Positions 13,903 to 24,290 of a stretch of DNA of 30,510 bases are shown here, piece after piece (positions within the stretch are counted from its first letter, which is position 1; each line of letters starts with the position of its first letter). The translations under genes were made by a program, and so were the position numbers. Source of the stretch: a virus. The stretch covers positions 1-30,510 of IMG/VR virus record IMGVR_UViG_3300025870_001407; one strand, given 5' to 3'. The notes under the pieces were generated by a model. It made no database searches and was not told the origin of the DNA. It saw only the letters and a program-made list of their open reading frames with translations.

Positions 13903-15555
13903 TTACTTTTTATGGAATACGAATATAGGTTCATATTTGTACCAAGTACTTCCAACTTGTACTAAGTTTTTCATACCTGTTTCAATTGATTCTCGTTTGT
14001 TTACATTTGCACCAATCATTGCTGCCATTGTCATCTTAAGTTTACCTTTATATTCACCACCAAGTGATTGAAGAATATCAATCGAATCTTGTTCTAGTGG
14101 AAAGTAAATTGATTTACCAATTTTGATATCAGCAATATTCCATAGGATATATCTATCATTTTTAAGATACTCATAAATTGTTGTTAGAGTAGGTCTTAAA
14201 AAGTTATCTCTCCAATCATCATACTCACCATACGCTTTGAACGATTGGTTCTCATCTTGTGAATATTGTTCTCTATTAAAGTAAGGAGGTGAAGTAAATG
14301 AAATATCTAATTTACCTTTATACTTTTGGAACTCAGGATTGTTTTTAATTAACTCTGAACCATCTTGAAATAACTCATAGGTGTTACCTTGCTTTTCTAC
14401 TGCAAAGAAGTTACTCATTGCTTCTGAATGAGTATCAACTACTTTATCATTATAGAACTTTGCCATGTATTCATATCGAGAAATACCCAAATCATCAATA
14501 AAGTTATCTGGATTAGGGTCTGTACCAACGTAGTGAACTTTCTTTCTACTACTCATTGCTCCTGCAATTCTACCACCCCAACCACTAGATGAATCATAAA
14601 TATGTAATGGTTCTTCTTGTTCAATATGATTAGTATAGTTTTCGTAAATCCATTTTGCAGTTAATGCAGGAAAGTTTACAGCAGGTTGTCCTAAACCTAA
14701 TCTAAATGCTTGTATAATCTTAGGGAAAATACCATCTGATTTTTCATACCACCTTACATTGTAAACATAATTAACAACTTTACCATTTTTTAAAGTTTTT
14801 GAATTAGGTATATCACCAATATTTGAAATCTGACGTTTGTTTAGAAATCCTTCTTTTACTAATCTTCTTACTTGTTTACCAGTTAAGAATAGGATTGTTC
14901 CATACGTTTGTTTAGTTTCATTTAAAGGTCCGTATTTTCTAATAGATGCTTCAGTTGTTCTGTGAAGTACGATATCGTAGTTTTCCCATTTACCTTTGAA
15001 TATCTTACCATCATATACCTCCTTTACGAATTTATATGGTGTTTGTCCATTCCAAAAAGGATTCTCATCTTTAACAGTTGTTAATGAACGACACCATGCA
15101 TACATGGAATCTCTCTTAACCGCTCTTGCCATTGTTTTAATGAAACCACCTTCTAAACTATCTTCTGCAAAATAATCATAAATTGATGTTCCACCATCAG
15201 CTGATTCACCAATAGAAATTCTAGTTTTCAACATTGTTGGAAAAAACTGATTTACTACACTTTGACTTTTATTAAAGTTTTTTATAATCCCCAATGATTC
15301 TTTATCTTCATCATCTTTAATAAAGAAATTACATTCATCTTTTTTCAACTTACCAAAATGGCTGATAATTTGTTCTTCTGTTTTTCCTTTAACAGGAGGT
15401 TGCCCATCAATATCCCACGCATCGACAATCTCCTTACGGATTAACCTTGCCCAATCCTCAAACTCACCATCAGTCATATCAAGTAACTCATGGTAAGTTT
15501 TTTTAGATTTGAACTCAGAAAATTTACTTTGTTCGTAAAAATATTTAGTGCTCAT
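13903..15555 (-). CDS. Predicted SAM-dependent DNA methyltransferase, paralogue B (550 aa)
   Basis: The full-length layout matches the downstream paralogue: the N-terminus contains FHELLD/YHELLD and EFEDWA, then NQFFPTMLKT and ENPFWNGQ. The C-terminal half has YDSSSGWGGR, GTDPNP, TSPPYFNREQYSQDE and ILWNIADIKIG. Differences concentrate between about residues 190 and 260 and at the C-terminal end. That is where divergent target recognition would be expected if the copies modify different sites. The start overlaps the sliding-clamp stop by one base (TAATG), so both paralogues are probably translated from the clamp transcript and made early. The activity is predicted, not shown. Confidence 0.75.
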   Translation of the reverse strand: MSTKYFYEQSKFSEFKSKKTYHELLDMTDGEFEDWARLIRKEIVDAWDIDGQPPVKGKTEEQIISHFGKLKKDECNFFIKDDEDKESLGIIKNFNKSQSVVNQFFPTMLKTRISIGESADGGTSIYDYFAEDSLEGGFIKTMARAVKRDSMYAWCRSLTTVKDENPFWNGQTPYKFVKEVYDGKIFKGKWENYDIVLHRTTEASIRKYGPLNETKQTYGTILFLTGKQVRRLVKEGFLNKRQISNIGDIPNSKTLKNGKVVNYVYNVRWYEKSDGIFPKIIQAFRLGLGQPAVNFPALTAKWIYENYTNHIEQEEPLHIYDSSSGWGGRIAGAMSSRKKVHYVGTDPNPDNFIDDLGISRYEYMAKFYNDKVVDTHSEAMSNFFAVEKQGNTYELFQDGSELIKNNPEFQKYKGKLDISFTSPPYFNREQYSQDENQSFKAYGEYDDWRDNFLRPTLTTIYEYLKNDRYILWNIADIKIGKSIYFPLEQDSIDILQSLGGEYKGKLKMTMAAMIGANVNKRESIETGMKNLVQVGSTWYKYEPIFVFHKK

Positions 15556-16268
15556 TAAGATTGAATTTCTACAAGAAAGTAATTTGATTCATAATTGTCA
15601 ATTGAAAAGGAAATGTGGGCTAATCCCTGAGAAGAAATCTTTAAAGTTGCATCAGTTGCTTCTTTGTTTGCAACTAATATCTCTTTTAGGTATGTTGCAG
15701 AAAATGAAATTGGGTCTACATCACCTTCACATACACAATCAACATCAATATTAATTCTGTTTGTGTTAATATTAGAATATCCTAAGATAATCTGACCAGC
15801 ACCTTCTTTACAAGTAAATGTAAAATTGTTCTCATCTTGCAATGCACCCTTTGCTTTGATAAATGTAGATATAAAGTTTGAATCCAATTTAATTTCTACA
15901 TTAAAATCTGGTAATTGTTTCAAATCTGGTACATTAGGGATAACTGATAAATCAGCTAACATATAATTTACAGATGTTGATTTATCTTTGAATTTTAAAG
16001 ATACTGCTTTACCATCAATATCATTCATTGAGAAATCTACATCGTTACCAAGAACCGATAACATCTTTGTTAGTTTGGTTGTATCATATACACCAAATGA
16101 TGCATCTGAACTATCAAACTCTTTCATACTTACACTTCCTAAAACTGATTTATCATCAGAGATGAAAGAAGTAGTTAGAGAACCATCTTTTGATTCCCAC
16201 TTTACAGATTCTACTAGACCTGATAGGTTGTACTTTGATACGAACCTGCTTAATGATTGTTTTTCCAT
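15555..16268 (-). CDS. 45: Sliding clamp (T4 gp45-like)
   Basis: This 237-aa protein fits the T4 gp45 family in length (228 in T4) and in pattern. It starts with the SLSRFVSKYNLSGLVESVKW helix-strand unit. Two repeated clamp domains follow, with VYDTTKLTKMLSVLG and PISFSATYLKEILVANK as the corresponding helical segments. The trimeric ring gives processivity to the polymerase and, in T4, activates late transcription. The ATG follows promoter-like element P5 with a leader of about 24 nt. The stop overlaps the methyltransferase B start. Identification rests on family pattern plus the presence of gp43, gp44 and gp62 in the same window. Confidence 0.9.
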   Translation of the reverse strand: MEKQSLSRFVSKYNLSGLVESVKWESKDGSLTTSFISDDKSVLGSVSMKEFDSSDASFGVYDTTKLTKMLSVLGNDVDFSMNDIDGKAVSLKFKDKSTSVNYMLADLSVIPNVPDLKQLPDFNVEIKLDSNFISTFIKAKGALQDENNFTFTCKEGAGQIILGYSNINTNRINIDVDCVCEGDVDPISFSATYLKEILVANKEATDATLKISSQGLAHISFSIDNYESNYFLVEIQS

Positions 16269-16298
16269 TGTTTACTTAATTATAATTTATTATTTGTA

Positions 16299-16330
16299 CA
16301 AATATACGAAATTTATTTGATACTACCAAA
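16299..16330 (-). promoter_or_regulatory. Promoter-like element P5 (sliding clamp)
   Basis: On the minus strand: TTTGG, a 20-nt spacer ending ATTTCG, then TATATTTG. This is an exact match to the Bacteroidota -33 TTTG and -7 TAnnTTTG boxes. It lies between the groEL stop and the clamp ATG. Confidence 0.8.
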
Positions 16331-16346
16331 CTTTTTCGTATTTATT

Positions 16347-18168
<1,822 letters not shown>

Positions 18169-18179
18169 TTTCTATTTAT

Positions 18180-18554
18180 TTAATATTCGTTTTCTCCATA
18201 TGCTAATGGTTGGAAACCACCTGTCTTTGTCCACTCCTCATTTGGTACACCAACTTGTAGTGATTCATCACAACCTTTATTACGAGAATCGAAGAACTCA
18301 TTTTCAGTATAAGCTTCTTCCATACCTAAATCATATATTTCATCTTCACCATAAACCTCTTTATTATGTTCATTATCATAGAATTCATATTCATTCCACA
18401 CTTCGTTTTGTAGATAGTTTACCAATTCTTGTTCTGAATCACCTTCATATGGTGGTTCACATTTTCTTAATGCTTCTACGTTAACCTCAATCGGGTCACT
18501 TGCAGCTGAGATTGTCCAAGTTTCAATTTTACGGACGTAAATCTTTTCGCTCAT
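18180..18554 (-). CDS. Acidic hypothetical protein (124 aa)
   Basis: The first 30 residues (SEKIYVRKIETWTISAASD) look like a beta-strand pair. The remainder is very rich in Glu, Asp, Asn and Tyr (for example NEYEFYDNEHNKEVYGEDE), with few positive charges. No family is recognised. Length and charge are compatible with small phage inhibitors or DNA mimics, but also with a plain structural protein. The gene lies between a 42-aa ORF and the 65-aa acidic gene. Confidence 0.65.
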   Translation of the reverse strand: MSEKIYVRKIETWTISAASDPIEVNVEALRKCEPPYEGDSEQELVNYLQNEVWNEYEFYDNEHNKEVYGEDEIYDLGMEEAYTENEFFDSRNKGCDESLQVGVPNEEWTKTGGFQPLAYGENEY

Positions 18555-18558
18555 AACT

Positions 18559-18687
18559 TTACTTTTTATTTCTATTCATTATCAAATTTGTTAATTCTTT
18601 TGATTCCTTTGTATCTAATATTCCATATTTGATAACATCATTTGCCAATTGTTTTACATCGATTGATTCGATTGTTTCTTTACTCAT
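18559..18687 (-). CDS. Small hypothetical protein (42 aa)
   Basis: The ORF runs from ATG 18687-18685 to TAA 18561-18559 and reads MSKETIESIDVKQLANDVIK, ending in LIMNRNKK. It is helical and charged. It starts about 25 nt after a possible sigma70-like -10 (18719-18724) and ends 4 bp before the next gene. This favours a real gene. The function is unknown. Confidence 0.55.
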   Translation of the reverse strand: MSKETIESIDVKQLANDVIKYGILDTKESKELTNLIMNRNKK

Positions 18688-18718
18688 TTATTTTAATTTA
18701 TTATATTATAGTTCATTT

Positions 18719-18746
18719 ATTATACCATTTTACTTAAACATGACAA
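18719..18746 (-). promoter_or_regulatory. Possible sigma70-like promoter overlapping a palindrome
   Basis: On the minus strand: TTGTCA, a 16-nt spacer ending in TGG, then TATAAT, which gives an extended -10 (TGnTATAAT). The -35 lies inside the palindrome at 18737-18757. It would drive the 42-aa gene and the acidic genes and perhaps groEL. The A+T-rich background makes chance matches possible. Confidence 0.4.
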
Positions 18747-18757
18747 ATTGTCATGTT
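18737..18757. repeat. 21-bp perfect inverted repeat (operator- or hairpin-like)
   Basis: The arms are AACATGACAA and TTGTCATGTT, 10 bp each, around a single central base. It begins one base beyond the polymerase stop codon. It has no T-run after it, so a classical terminator is unlikely. Overlap with a -35-like hexamer suggests an operator. Confidence 0.6.
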
Positions 18758-18758
18758 A

Positions 18759-21275
18759 CTAAAAACTGAAGAATTTTTCAGCAGTTCTTTGTTCACTTAT
18801 TACTTCACCCCAACCAACAGCATCAAAGAAAACTTGAAGTTTATGTCCCAATTCTCTTTCGAAGATTTTATTGTGGTCAATGTAAGTAGCTAGGAACTTC
18901 TCAATCTCTGGTGGGTCTTTATAACCTGTGAATGCTAAACCATCAATTCCCAATGGATTATCTTTAAGATATACCCACTTAACTTTATCACCATTTTTTA
19001 ATGGTTCATAATTGAAAGGAGCATTGAAATGTTTTAAACAATCATTATATAGAATTGCTGCTTTAACATGAGCAGGTGTTCCTTTCATCATAGAGAATCG
19101 TTCTCTTTTACCTTTCGGCATATATTTTTTAAGATTCTTTACTGCTGAGTTCTTTGCAATCTCGGATGTAGGTCTATTTACCATATTCTTTTTGAAATCT
19201 AAAACATAATCTGAAATCTCTTCTTCTGTTTTACCTTTTAGAATATCAATAAGAACTGTACCCATACATTCTTGGAATGCTTTTGGGAATGATGAACGTT
19301 TTACATCTAATCCTTTTACATCTAACTTATCTACTGGTACACCATTATCTGATATAATCCATTGTGCATATCGTTTCTTTGCTACCCACAATCCTGCTTT
19401 TGCAACATACTCCTTCTTAATCTCTAATCTGTGTTTATCTTTATCAACATTTAAAACCTTTGTTGAAAGTATATCATAGAAATCATTAAGGTAATCTTGC
19501 ATCTCTTCTGCAATATCATTTACATAACCAGCAATTGTATCTTGTTCTTCATCTTTCCAATTAGGAAATCGTTTATCCATTAAAGGAACTGCTGAGAAGA
19601 ATACAGAATCAGTATCGATGTATATGTTAGAATCCAAATCAGGAGTATTAAGCTCCTTGTTGTACTTGATGTTAGCCATATCCGCAGTTGATTTAATAAC
19701 TGTCTGTCCTGTCGTGGTAACAGCGGTAGCATTATCAACATCATAGAACCTAAAGGCAGGAAGACCAAGAACACCATATAAAGAGTTAAGTAAAATCTTC
19801 TGAACCAACTGACGTTTGTGATAGAAGGCATATTTTTCATCATCTCCTGCTTTCCCATATTTTTTCATTTCATTTTTATACTCAACTCGTTTTTGAAACC
19901 ACAAGTCAAGAATACCAGGTATACAACCAACGGTATCGGTTCGGTAAAGTACACCATTCGATGCAACTGAGAATTTGGAATCATCTAAATACTTTCTTAA
20001 ATTTTCTTTAGATATGGTATTATCTCCGATATAATAAGTATCAACTTCCCCTTTAACAAATTTATTTGCATCCCAATCTTGAATCTTACCAATCTTTGAT
20101 TCGGGTGAAATGTTGAGGGTCATAATAATAGAAGGATATAGAGATGTTAAATCTAAATCATATATCCAATCATATTTTCCAACAATTGGAGCTTTTACAT
20201 ATGCTCCAATAAATTTCTCTTGATTATTATCACGAATTTCTTGCATTCGTTCTTGCCTATCTGCTGGTTTGTTTGGTGCAACCAATCCCTTTCTTCTAAG
20301 ATAAGTTAACATTGCTCCTTCAAGATACTTTGATGAGTAAACGAAATCTTCATATGGAACGTGTCCCGCATGACAGATACCTCTACACAAATCGATGAAC
20401 TGAAGTTTTTTATCAAACTCAACTACTAACTCAACATCTACTAAGTTATATTCGATAAACTTTTCAATATCATCTCTAAATAATTGGTCCAAGTTTCCAT
20501 CATACTCAATCTTTCCTCTACCCAATTCTTTTTGTGCAACACTATCCAATCGATAGTTTGGTAGTTCACCATAATTGTAATTCTTATAAAGTGTAATGTA
20601 ATCTAAATAAGATACACCTGCCATAAAGTATCTTTTACGATAAGGTGACCAGAAACATTGTCCGATTGGTGATAATCTATTTGCTTGTTTCTCACCCAAT
20701 AATCTTTTGATTCTGTTGTATAACATTGGTGTATCAAAGAAATCAATATTCCAACCGGTAACGATTGAGGGATTAATCATCTCATATAACTCCAAATACT
20801 TAGCTAACATATCTCGTTCATCTTGGAATGGGAATACGATACACTTATCAGTAGTCTTTTCTTTCATACCACCTTCCTTATCAACAACCAATACCCAATA
20901 CTGGTCTGTTGCAGAATCGTGAAGTGCAATTGAAGTTAATTCATTCTTAGCTTCTAGTGGGTCTGGTAATCCACTTATCATTTCACACTCAATATCATAT
21001 GTTAAGATAACATGACCGTCTGATATATCATCTTTATCTGAATACATATCTACTAATGCTCGTGTAGTTTCAGGTACATCTGACTCAAATAAATTTGGGT
21101 CATCTTTCTTAAACTTATAAATTTTGGATAAACTATCTCCATAAATAGATTTATACTCACCTCTTTGTGCAGGTTCATAAGCATATCGTGTGTATGGAAA
21201 TGCAGAATATCCTCTTTGGTCATCCCAAAGATGGATTAAATTTCTTTCTCGTTGGTAATAAATGTTTTGATACAA
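18759..21275 (-). CDS. 43: Family B replicative DNA polymerase (T4 gp43-like)
   Basis: This 838-aa protein has both domains of the T4-type replicase. The 3'-5' exonuclease has Exo I DIECE (94-98), Exo II TGWNIDFFD (173-181) and Exo III YNLVD (276-280). The polymerase has motif A DLDLTSLYPS (373-382), motif B KILLNSLYG (about 493-501) and motif C YIDTDS (552-557). All catalytic acids are present. It is somewhat shorter than T4 gp43 (898 aa), and no split or intein is seen. The C-terminal end (VISEQRTAEKFFSF) may hold the clamp-binding tail. The gene is driven by promoter-like element P6 with a leader of about 18 nt. Confidence 0.97.
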   Translation of the reverse strand: MYQNIYYQRERNLIHLWDDQRGYSAFPYTRYAYEPAQRGEYKSIYGDSLSKIYKFKKDDPNLFESDVPETTRALVDMYSDKDDISDGHVILTYDIECEMISGLPDPLEAKNELTSIALHDSATDQYWVLVVDKEGGMKEKTTDKCIVFPFQDERDMLAKYLELYEMINPSIVTGWNIDFFDTPMLYNRIKRLLGEKQANRLSPIGQCFWSPYRKRYFMAGVSYLDYITLYKNYNYGELPNYRLDSVAQKELGRGKIEYDGNLDQLFRDDIEKFIEYNLVDVELVVEFDKKLQFIDLCRGICHAGHVPYEDFVYSSKYLEGAMLTYLRRKGLVAPNKPADRQERMQEIRDNNQEKFIGAYVKAPIVGKYDWIYDLDLTSLYPSIIMTLNISPESKIGKIQDWDANKFVKGEVDTYYIGDNTISKENLRKYLDDSKFSVASNGVLYRTDTVGCIPGILDLWFQKRVEYKNEMKKYGKAGDDEKYAFYHKRQLVQKILLNSLYGVLGLPAFRFYDVDNATAVTTTGQTVIKSTADMANIKYNKELNTPDLDSNIYIDTDSVFFSAVPLMDKRFPNWKDEEQDTIAGYVNDIAEEMQDYLNDFYDILSTKVLNVDKDKHRLEIKKEYVAKAGLWVAKKRYAQWIISDNGVPVDKLDVKGLDVKRSSFPKAFQECMGTVLIDILKGKTEEEISDYVLDFKKNMVNRPTSEIAKNSAVKNLKKYMPKGKRERFSMMKGTPAHVKAAILYNDCLKHFNAPFNYEPLKNGDKVKWVYLKDNPLGIDGLAFTGYKDPPEIEKFLATYIDHNKIFERELGHKLQVFFDAVGWGEVISEQRTAEKFFSF

Positions 21276-21299
21276 TCTGTTCTGTTTTATTTATTTATA

Positions 21300-21331
21300 C
21301 AAATATACGAATTATTTTTGACATATCCAAA
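21300..21331 (-). promoter_or_regulatory. Promoter-like element P6 (DNA polymerase)
   Basis: On the minus strand: TTTGGA, a 20-nt spacer ending AATTCG, then TATATTTG. The upstream half lies inside the end of the methyltransferase C gene. Confidence 0.8.
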
Positions 21332-22541
21332 CAGGTTCACAAAAAGTTTGATTTTTTGTTTCTTCTGCTAATTTTAAACTTTCTTCTGAATACTGTCCAT
21401 CATCTTTAGCAGTTCCTGCTCCACCACTATTAGGTCTCTTTGCCATTTCCATACCAATACAACCTTTGTAAGTTAATCCTTGTGATGTAAGATAATCAAT
21501 CATTGGATTACAAATCTCTAACCATCCCTTATCACCTTTAGAACTTGCATAAACATCAGCTATGTTCACTGCAATGATACCACCTTTCTTTACTGTTGGT
21601 ATAATCTTACCTAAAGTAGTATGTAAAAAGTTCTTGTTCCAATCGTTTATGTTTTTATATCTTACCCAACTCTGAGTATCATCATGTGAATATCTTTCTA
21701 CTGAGAAATATGGAGGTGATGTAAATACTACATCAAAGTACTCGTTATATTCAGAGTAATCAAAATCTTCTGCTGGTGATTGATAGAATGTTGTTTTGGT
21801 AGGTGTTTCAAAGAAAGATGTATGTTTAGTATAAAAATCTCTTTGTTGTTCGTAGAATGGATGATTCTCTATACGAGGGTCTAGTCCTACATAATGTTCA
21901 ACAGTTTCACTACTAAATGCTCCTGCTAATCTATCACCCCACCCCATTGAGAAATCAAGTACGGTCTTAGCGTTATTCATATCATAGAACATCTTCGCTA
22001 CATTTGGTTTGAACTGAGCACATATGTACTTTCTTAATCCAATCATAGTTCTTAATTCTTTCTTACCAACTTGTGGTAATTTTAAAGAATAAGCTGCACC
22101 CATTAGTGATACCATAAATGATTTAGTTTCCCAAGTTCTTTTTGGACCGGGTGAAACCGAACCATCTACACTCCATCTATTGTGTTGCTGGAAGTAATTG
22201 GATGCTCTGTTACCTGTATTGATACGAGAAAAGTATTGTTGTTTTCCATCGTATGTTAGTGGATACTTAGATTCCGCTGCTTTTCGTGGAAACCATTCAC
22301 CTTCCTTTAGATAGTTTCTCCACTGGAAACCCTTAAGTGATAAGAAATCATCATATGCATTTTTTTCGCTAATTTCTGCATAGGGTATTTCATACTCCAT
22401 GAATAATTCTGCAAATGCTTCCTTTACTTCTAACTTATCAAAGTTTTTCTTGAGTAAAGTAAAATCTTCTTCAGATACAGTTGGGTACTCACCTTCGTAA
22501 GTACCCTTTTTGTATTTATTTAATATTGATTCTATCGTCAT
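21312..22541 (-). CDS. Predicted SAM-dependent DNA methyltransferase, paralogue C (409 aa)
   Basis: This is a shorter relative of the two methyltransferases at 12271-15555. Motif I reads LDFSMGWGDR (195-204), the next strand ends in GLDPR, and motif IV is TSPPYFSVERYSHDDTQSW (274-292). The C-terminal NIADVYAS and EPVWICQK match NIADIKIG and EPIFVFHKK of the others. The N-terminal 190 residues are unrelated at a glance, with GFQWRNYLKEGEWFPRK and RTWETKSFMVS. TSPPY points to N4-cytosine methylation, but this is only predicted. The gene starts 3 bp after the DUF262-HNH gene, so the two form an operon. It could protect phage DNA from its neighbour or from host nucleases. Confidence 0.75.
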   Translation of the reverse strand: MTIESILNKYKKGTYEGEYPTVSEEDFTLLKKNFDKLEVKEAFAELFMEYEIPYAEISEKNAYDDFLSLKGFQWRNYLKEGEWFPRKAAESKYPLTYDGKQQYFSRINTGNRASNYFQQHNRWSVDGSVSPGPKRTWETKSFMVSLMGAAYSLKLPQVGKKELRTMIGLRKYICAQFKPNVAKMFYDMNNAKTVLDFSMGWGDRLAGAFSSETVEHYVGLDPRIENHPFYEQQRDFYTKHTSFFETPTKTTFYQSPAEDFDYSEYNEYFDVVFTSPPYFSVERYSHDDTQSWVRYKNINDWNKNFLHTTLGKIIPTVKKGGIIAVNIADVYASSKGDKGWLEICNPMIDYLTSQGLTYKGCIGMEMAKRPNSGGAGTAKDDGQYSEESLKLAEETKNQTFCEPVWICQK

Positions 22542-22544
22542 ATA

Positions 22545-24107
22545 TTATGCAACTTGTGGTTGTTGAGAATACGCCATATCAAATCTCTTTCTCGTTTTTT
22601 CATATCTCTCAGGATATAATGTCTTATCTTGGTGGCAATCCAAACAAAGAGCTTCACCATTTGATAATTCAGTATCACCACCATCTTTAAATGGTTTAAT
22701 ATGGTCTGCTTCATAACTTCCCATTTCATCTATTTCTAGTTCTACTCTACAAGAAGCACATTTACAATCTTGTGAAAGTAATAAGTGTCTTTTCTCTTCT
22801 TTAGTAAATGCTCTTTTTTTAGAAACGTTTTTTGCAATTTCTTCCTTTTCTAATTGCTTTAAAATAGTTTCAATAACAAATTCAAGAGGATGTTTGCTAT
22901 CACCTTGTTGGTAACAAGCAGCGAAGGTATTATCTCTTTCCCAAACTGATTTTTGTAACACATCCCTATCTAAACAATGATTTACATCTGTAAGATATCC
23001 TTTATCAACTGCCCAACTATTTAATTTAAGTTGAGTTCCTTTTAATTCACCTATAATTCTTTGATACTTTCCTGCTAACTTTTTAGCATCAAATTTTATA
23101 CTATTTTTGTAAAGTAAATCAATAGTAATAAATAACATCAGTATATCTCTTTTCTTCCAAAACTCTTTACTAGTTTTATCAATCACAAAATCTACCTTTT
23201 TTAAAACCTTTTCGATTCTTTTCTTATGAGATTCTAAAGTTGCTTGGGTATTTTTAGGTCCCAACTTTTCATCTTTAGTTTCATAATCAAAATATAACTT
23301 CTTAATTTGACTTCCTCCTATGTTTGTAAATCCATCATTATGTACACACACAAGGTACTTCGCTATTATTTCTTGTAATAACTTACCTTTTGGAGAACAA
23401 TTTAAGTATTCAAACTCTAATGCTCCATCTTTTACTCTTGCAAATTTATGTTCTGGTACTGCAGGTAATGTTAAATCGTTTATATAATTAGATAAAGGAT
23501 TATCTAGTGAAGAAAGTATATCTTGTGATGATAATGTGTTATGGTCATTCACTTTTTGAAATCTGTTGTGTTTTTCTTTCTTTTTAAGTTCAGATTCTAA
23601 AACGATAAATGAATAAGTAGATTTCCATTCGTTAAAATACCCCTCGTGGTATTTTTGTATATCTGAAAGTGTGTATCCACTAACATCAACATCTCTACCA
23701 TTTATTTGTATAAAAGATTTAGGATTTGATTTATCTCCAGGTAACTTTACAAGAGAACTCATAATAGCTAAGAATGTTTTTGTTCGTTGTTGTCCATCAA
23801 GTGATTCTGATGTTGTAGTTACTTTTCCATTTTCATCAACTGTCTTAACCCATTCAATCTGTCCAATAGGTTCATAATTGATAATTGAAAGAAATAAGTT
23901 TCTTTGCCATTCATGACCAGGGTCTCCAATTTTATTATAAAATAAGTAATATCTTTGAAAGTTTTTTGAATACTTTACCATTAATGATGCTGAGTTAAAT
24001 GCATCAACTGAGTATTTACTTAATTGGAATTTTTCTGTTGGCGATTTCATTAAGATATCTACTCCGCCTTTTGTTTCAGTAGATAAATTTGTGTTAATTT
24101 TTGTCAT
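22545..24107 (-). CDS. DUF262 protein with C-terminal HNH nuclease domain (520 aa)
   Basis: The N-terminal domain has the DUF262 signatures: WQR (67-69) in the place of the usual (F/Y)QR and DGQQR (104-108) followed by TKTFLAIM. DUF262 is a ParB-like NTP-binding fold found in modification-sensing restriction proteins such as GmrSD, SspE and BrxU. The C-terminus has an HNH domain with CASC (about 452), YEADHIKPFKDGG (catalytic DH, about 471) and LCLDCH, a zinc-stabilised HNH. The middle 300 residues are unassigned. I chose ATG 24107 because the upstream extension (MVVKWFIKL...) looks non-coding. The next gene is a methyltransferase. A restriction-type role is inferred from the domains, not shown. 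Confidence 0.85.
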   Translation of the reverse strand: MTKINTNLSTETKGGVDILMKSPTEKFQLSKYSVDAFNSASLMVKYSKNFQRYYLFYNKIGDPGHEWQRNLFLSIINYEPIGQIEWVKTVDENGKVTTTSESLDGQQRTKTFLAIMSSLVKLPGDKSNPKSFIQINGRDVDVSGYTLSDIQKYHEGYFNEWKSTYSFIVLESELKKKEKHNRFQKVNDHNTLSSQDILSSLDNPLSNYINDLTLPAVPEHKFARVKDGALEFEYLNCSPKGKLLQEIIAKYLVCVHNDGFTNIGGSQIKKLYFDYETKDEKLGPKNTQATLESHKKRIEKVLKKVDFVIDKTSKEFWKKRDILMLFITIDLLYKNSIKFDAKKLAGKYQRIIGELKGTQLKLNSWAVDKGYLTDVNHCLDRDVLQKSVWERDNTFAACYQQGDSKHPLEFVIETILKQLEKEEIAKNVSKKRAFTKEEKRHLLLSQDCKCASCRVELEIDEMGSYEADHIKPFKDGGDTELSNGEALCLDCHQDKTLYPERYEKTRKRFDMAYSQQPQVA

Positions 24108-24147
24108 ATTATAAAATTTTAATTTAATGAACCACTTCACCACCATT

Positions 24148-24171
24148 GGCTTTTAAAGCCGGCTTTTAAAG
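24148..24171. repeat. Tandem 13-bp duplication in the DUF262 gene leader
   Basis: GGCTTTTAAAGCC is followed directly by GGCTTTTAAAG, so the second copy matches 11 of 13 positions. Each unit is itself nearly palindromic (GGCTTT-T-AAAGCC), so the leader RNA could form a hairpin. It lies 41 bp upstream of the DUF262-HNH start. Confidence 0.6.
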
Positions 24172-24215
24172 TAATTCGGTTTGTTTGGACTTTTTTCTAT
24201 TTCAACGTTTTCCAT
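24153..24215 (-). CDS. Possible 20-aa leader peptide upstream of DUF262-HNH
   Basis: The ORF runs from ATG 24215-24213 to TAA 24155-24153 (MENVEIEKSPNKPNYFKSRL). It is the first ATG after promoter-like element P7, and it terminates within the 13-bp duplication. It may be a leader peptide, a remnant shortened by the duplication, or chance. Confidence 0.25.
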   Translation of the reverse strand: MENVEIEKSPNKPNYFKSRL

Positions 24216-24256
24216 TTATAGTAAGGTTTGCCCGAACCCACAACGTTTATATTATA

Positions 24257-24288
24257 CAAATATACGAAATTAATTTCATATATCCAAG
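24257..24288 (-). promoter_or_regulatory. Promoter-like element P7 (DUF262-methyltransferase operon)
   Basis: On the minus strand: CTTGGA, a 20-nt spacer ending ATTTCG, then TATATTTG. The distance to the DUF262 ATG is about 140 nt, far longer than the 16-24 nt leaders of most other copies. Confidence 0.75.
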
Positions 24289-24290
24289 CT

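Noticed and set aside
12271-15555. Long direct repeat suggestive of a mobile element
   Set aside because: The similarity is explained by two paralogous methyltransferase genes; no terminal inverted repeats, target duplications or transposase are seen.
22545-24146. Longer start for the DUF262-HNH gene at 24146
   Set aside because: The extra 13 residues (MVVKWFIKLKFYN) precede a good ATG and look like translated leader; the frame begins in the 13-bp duplication area.
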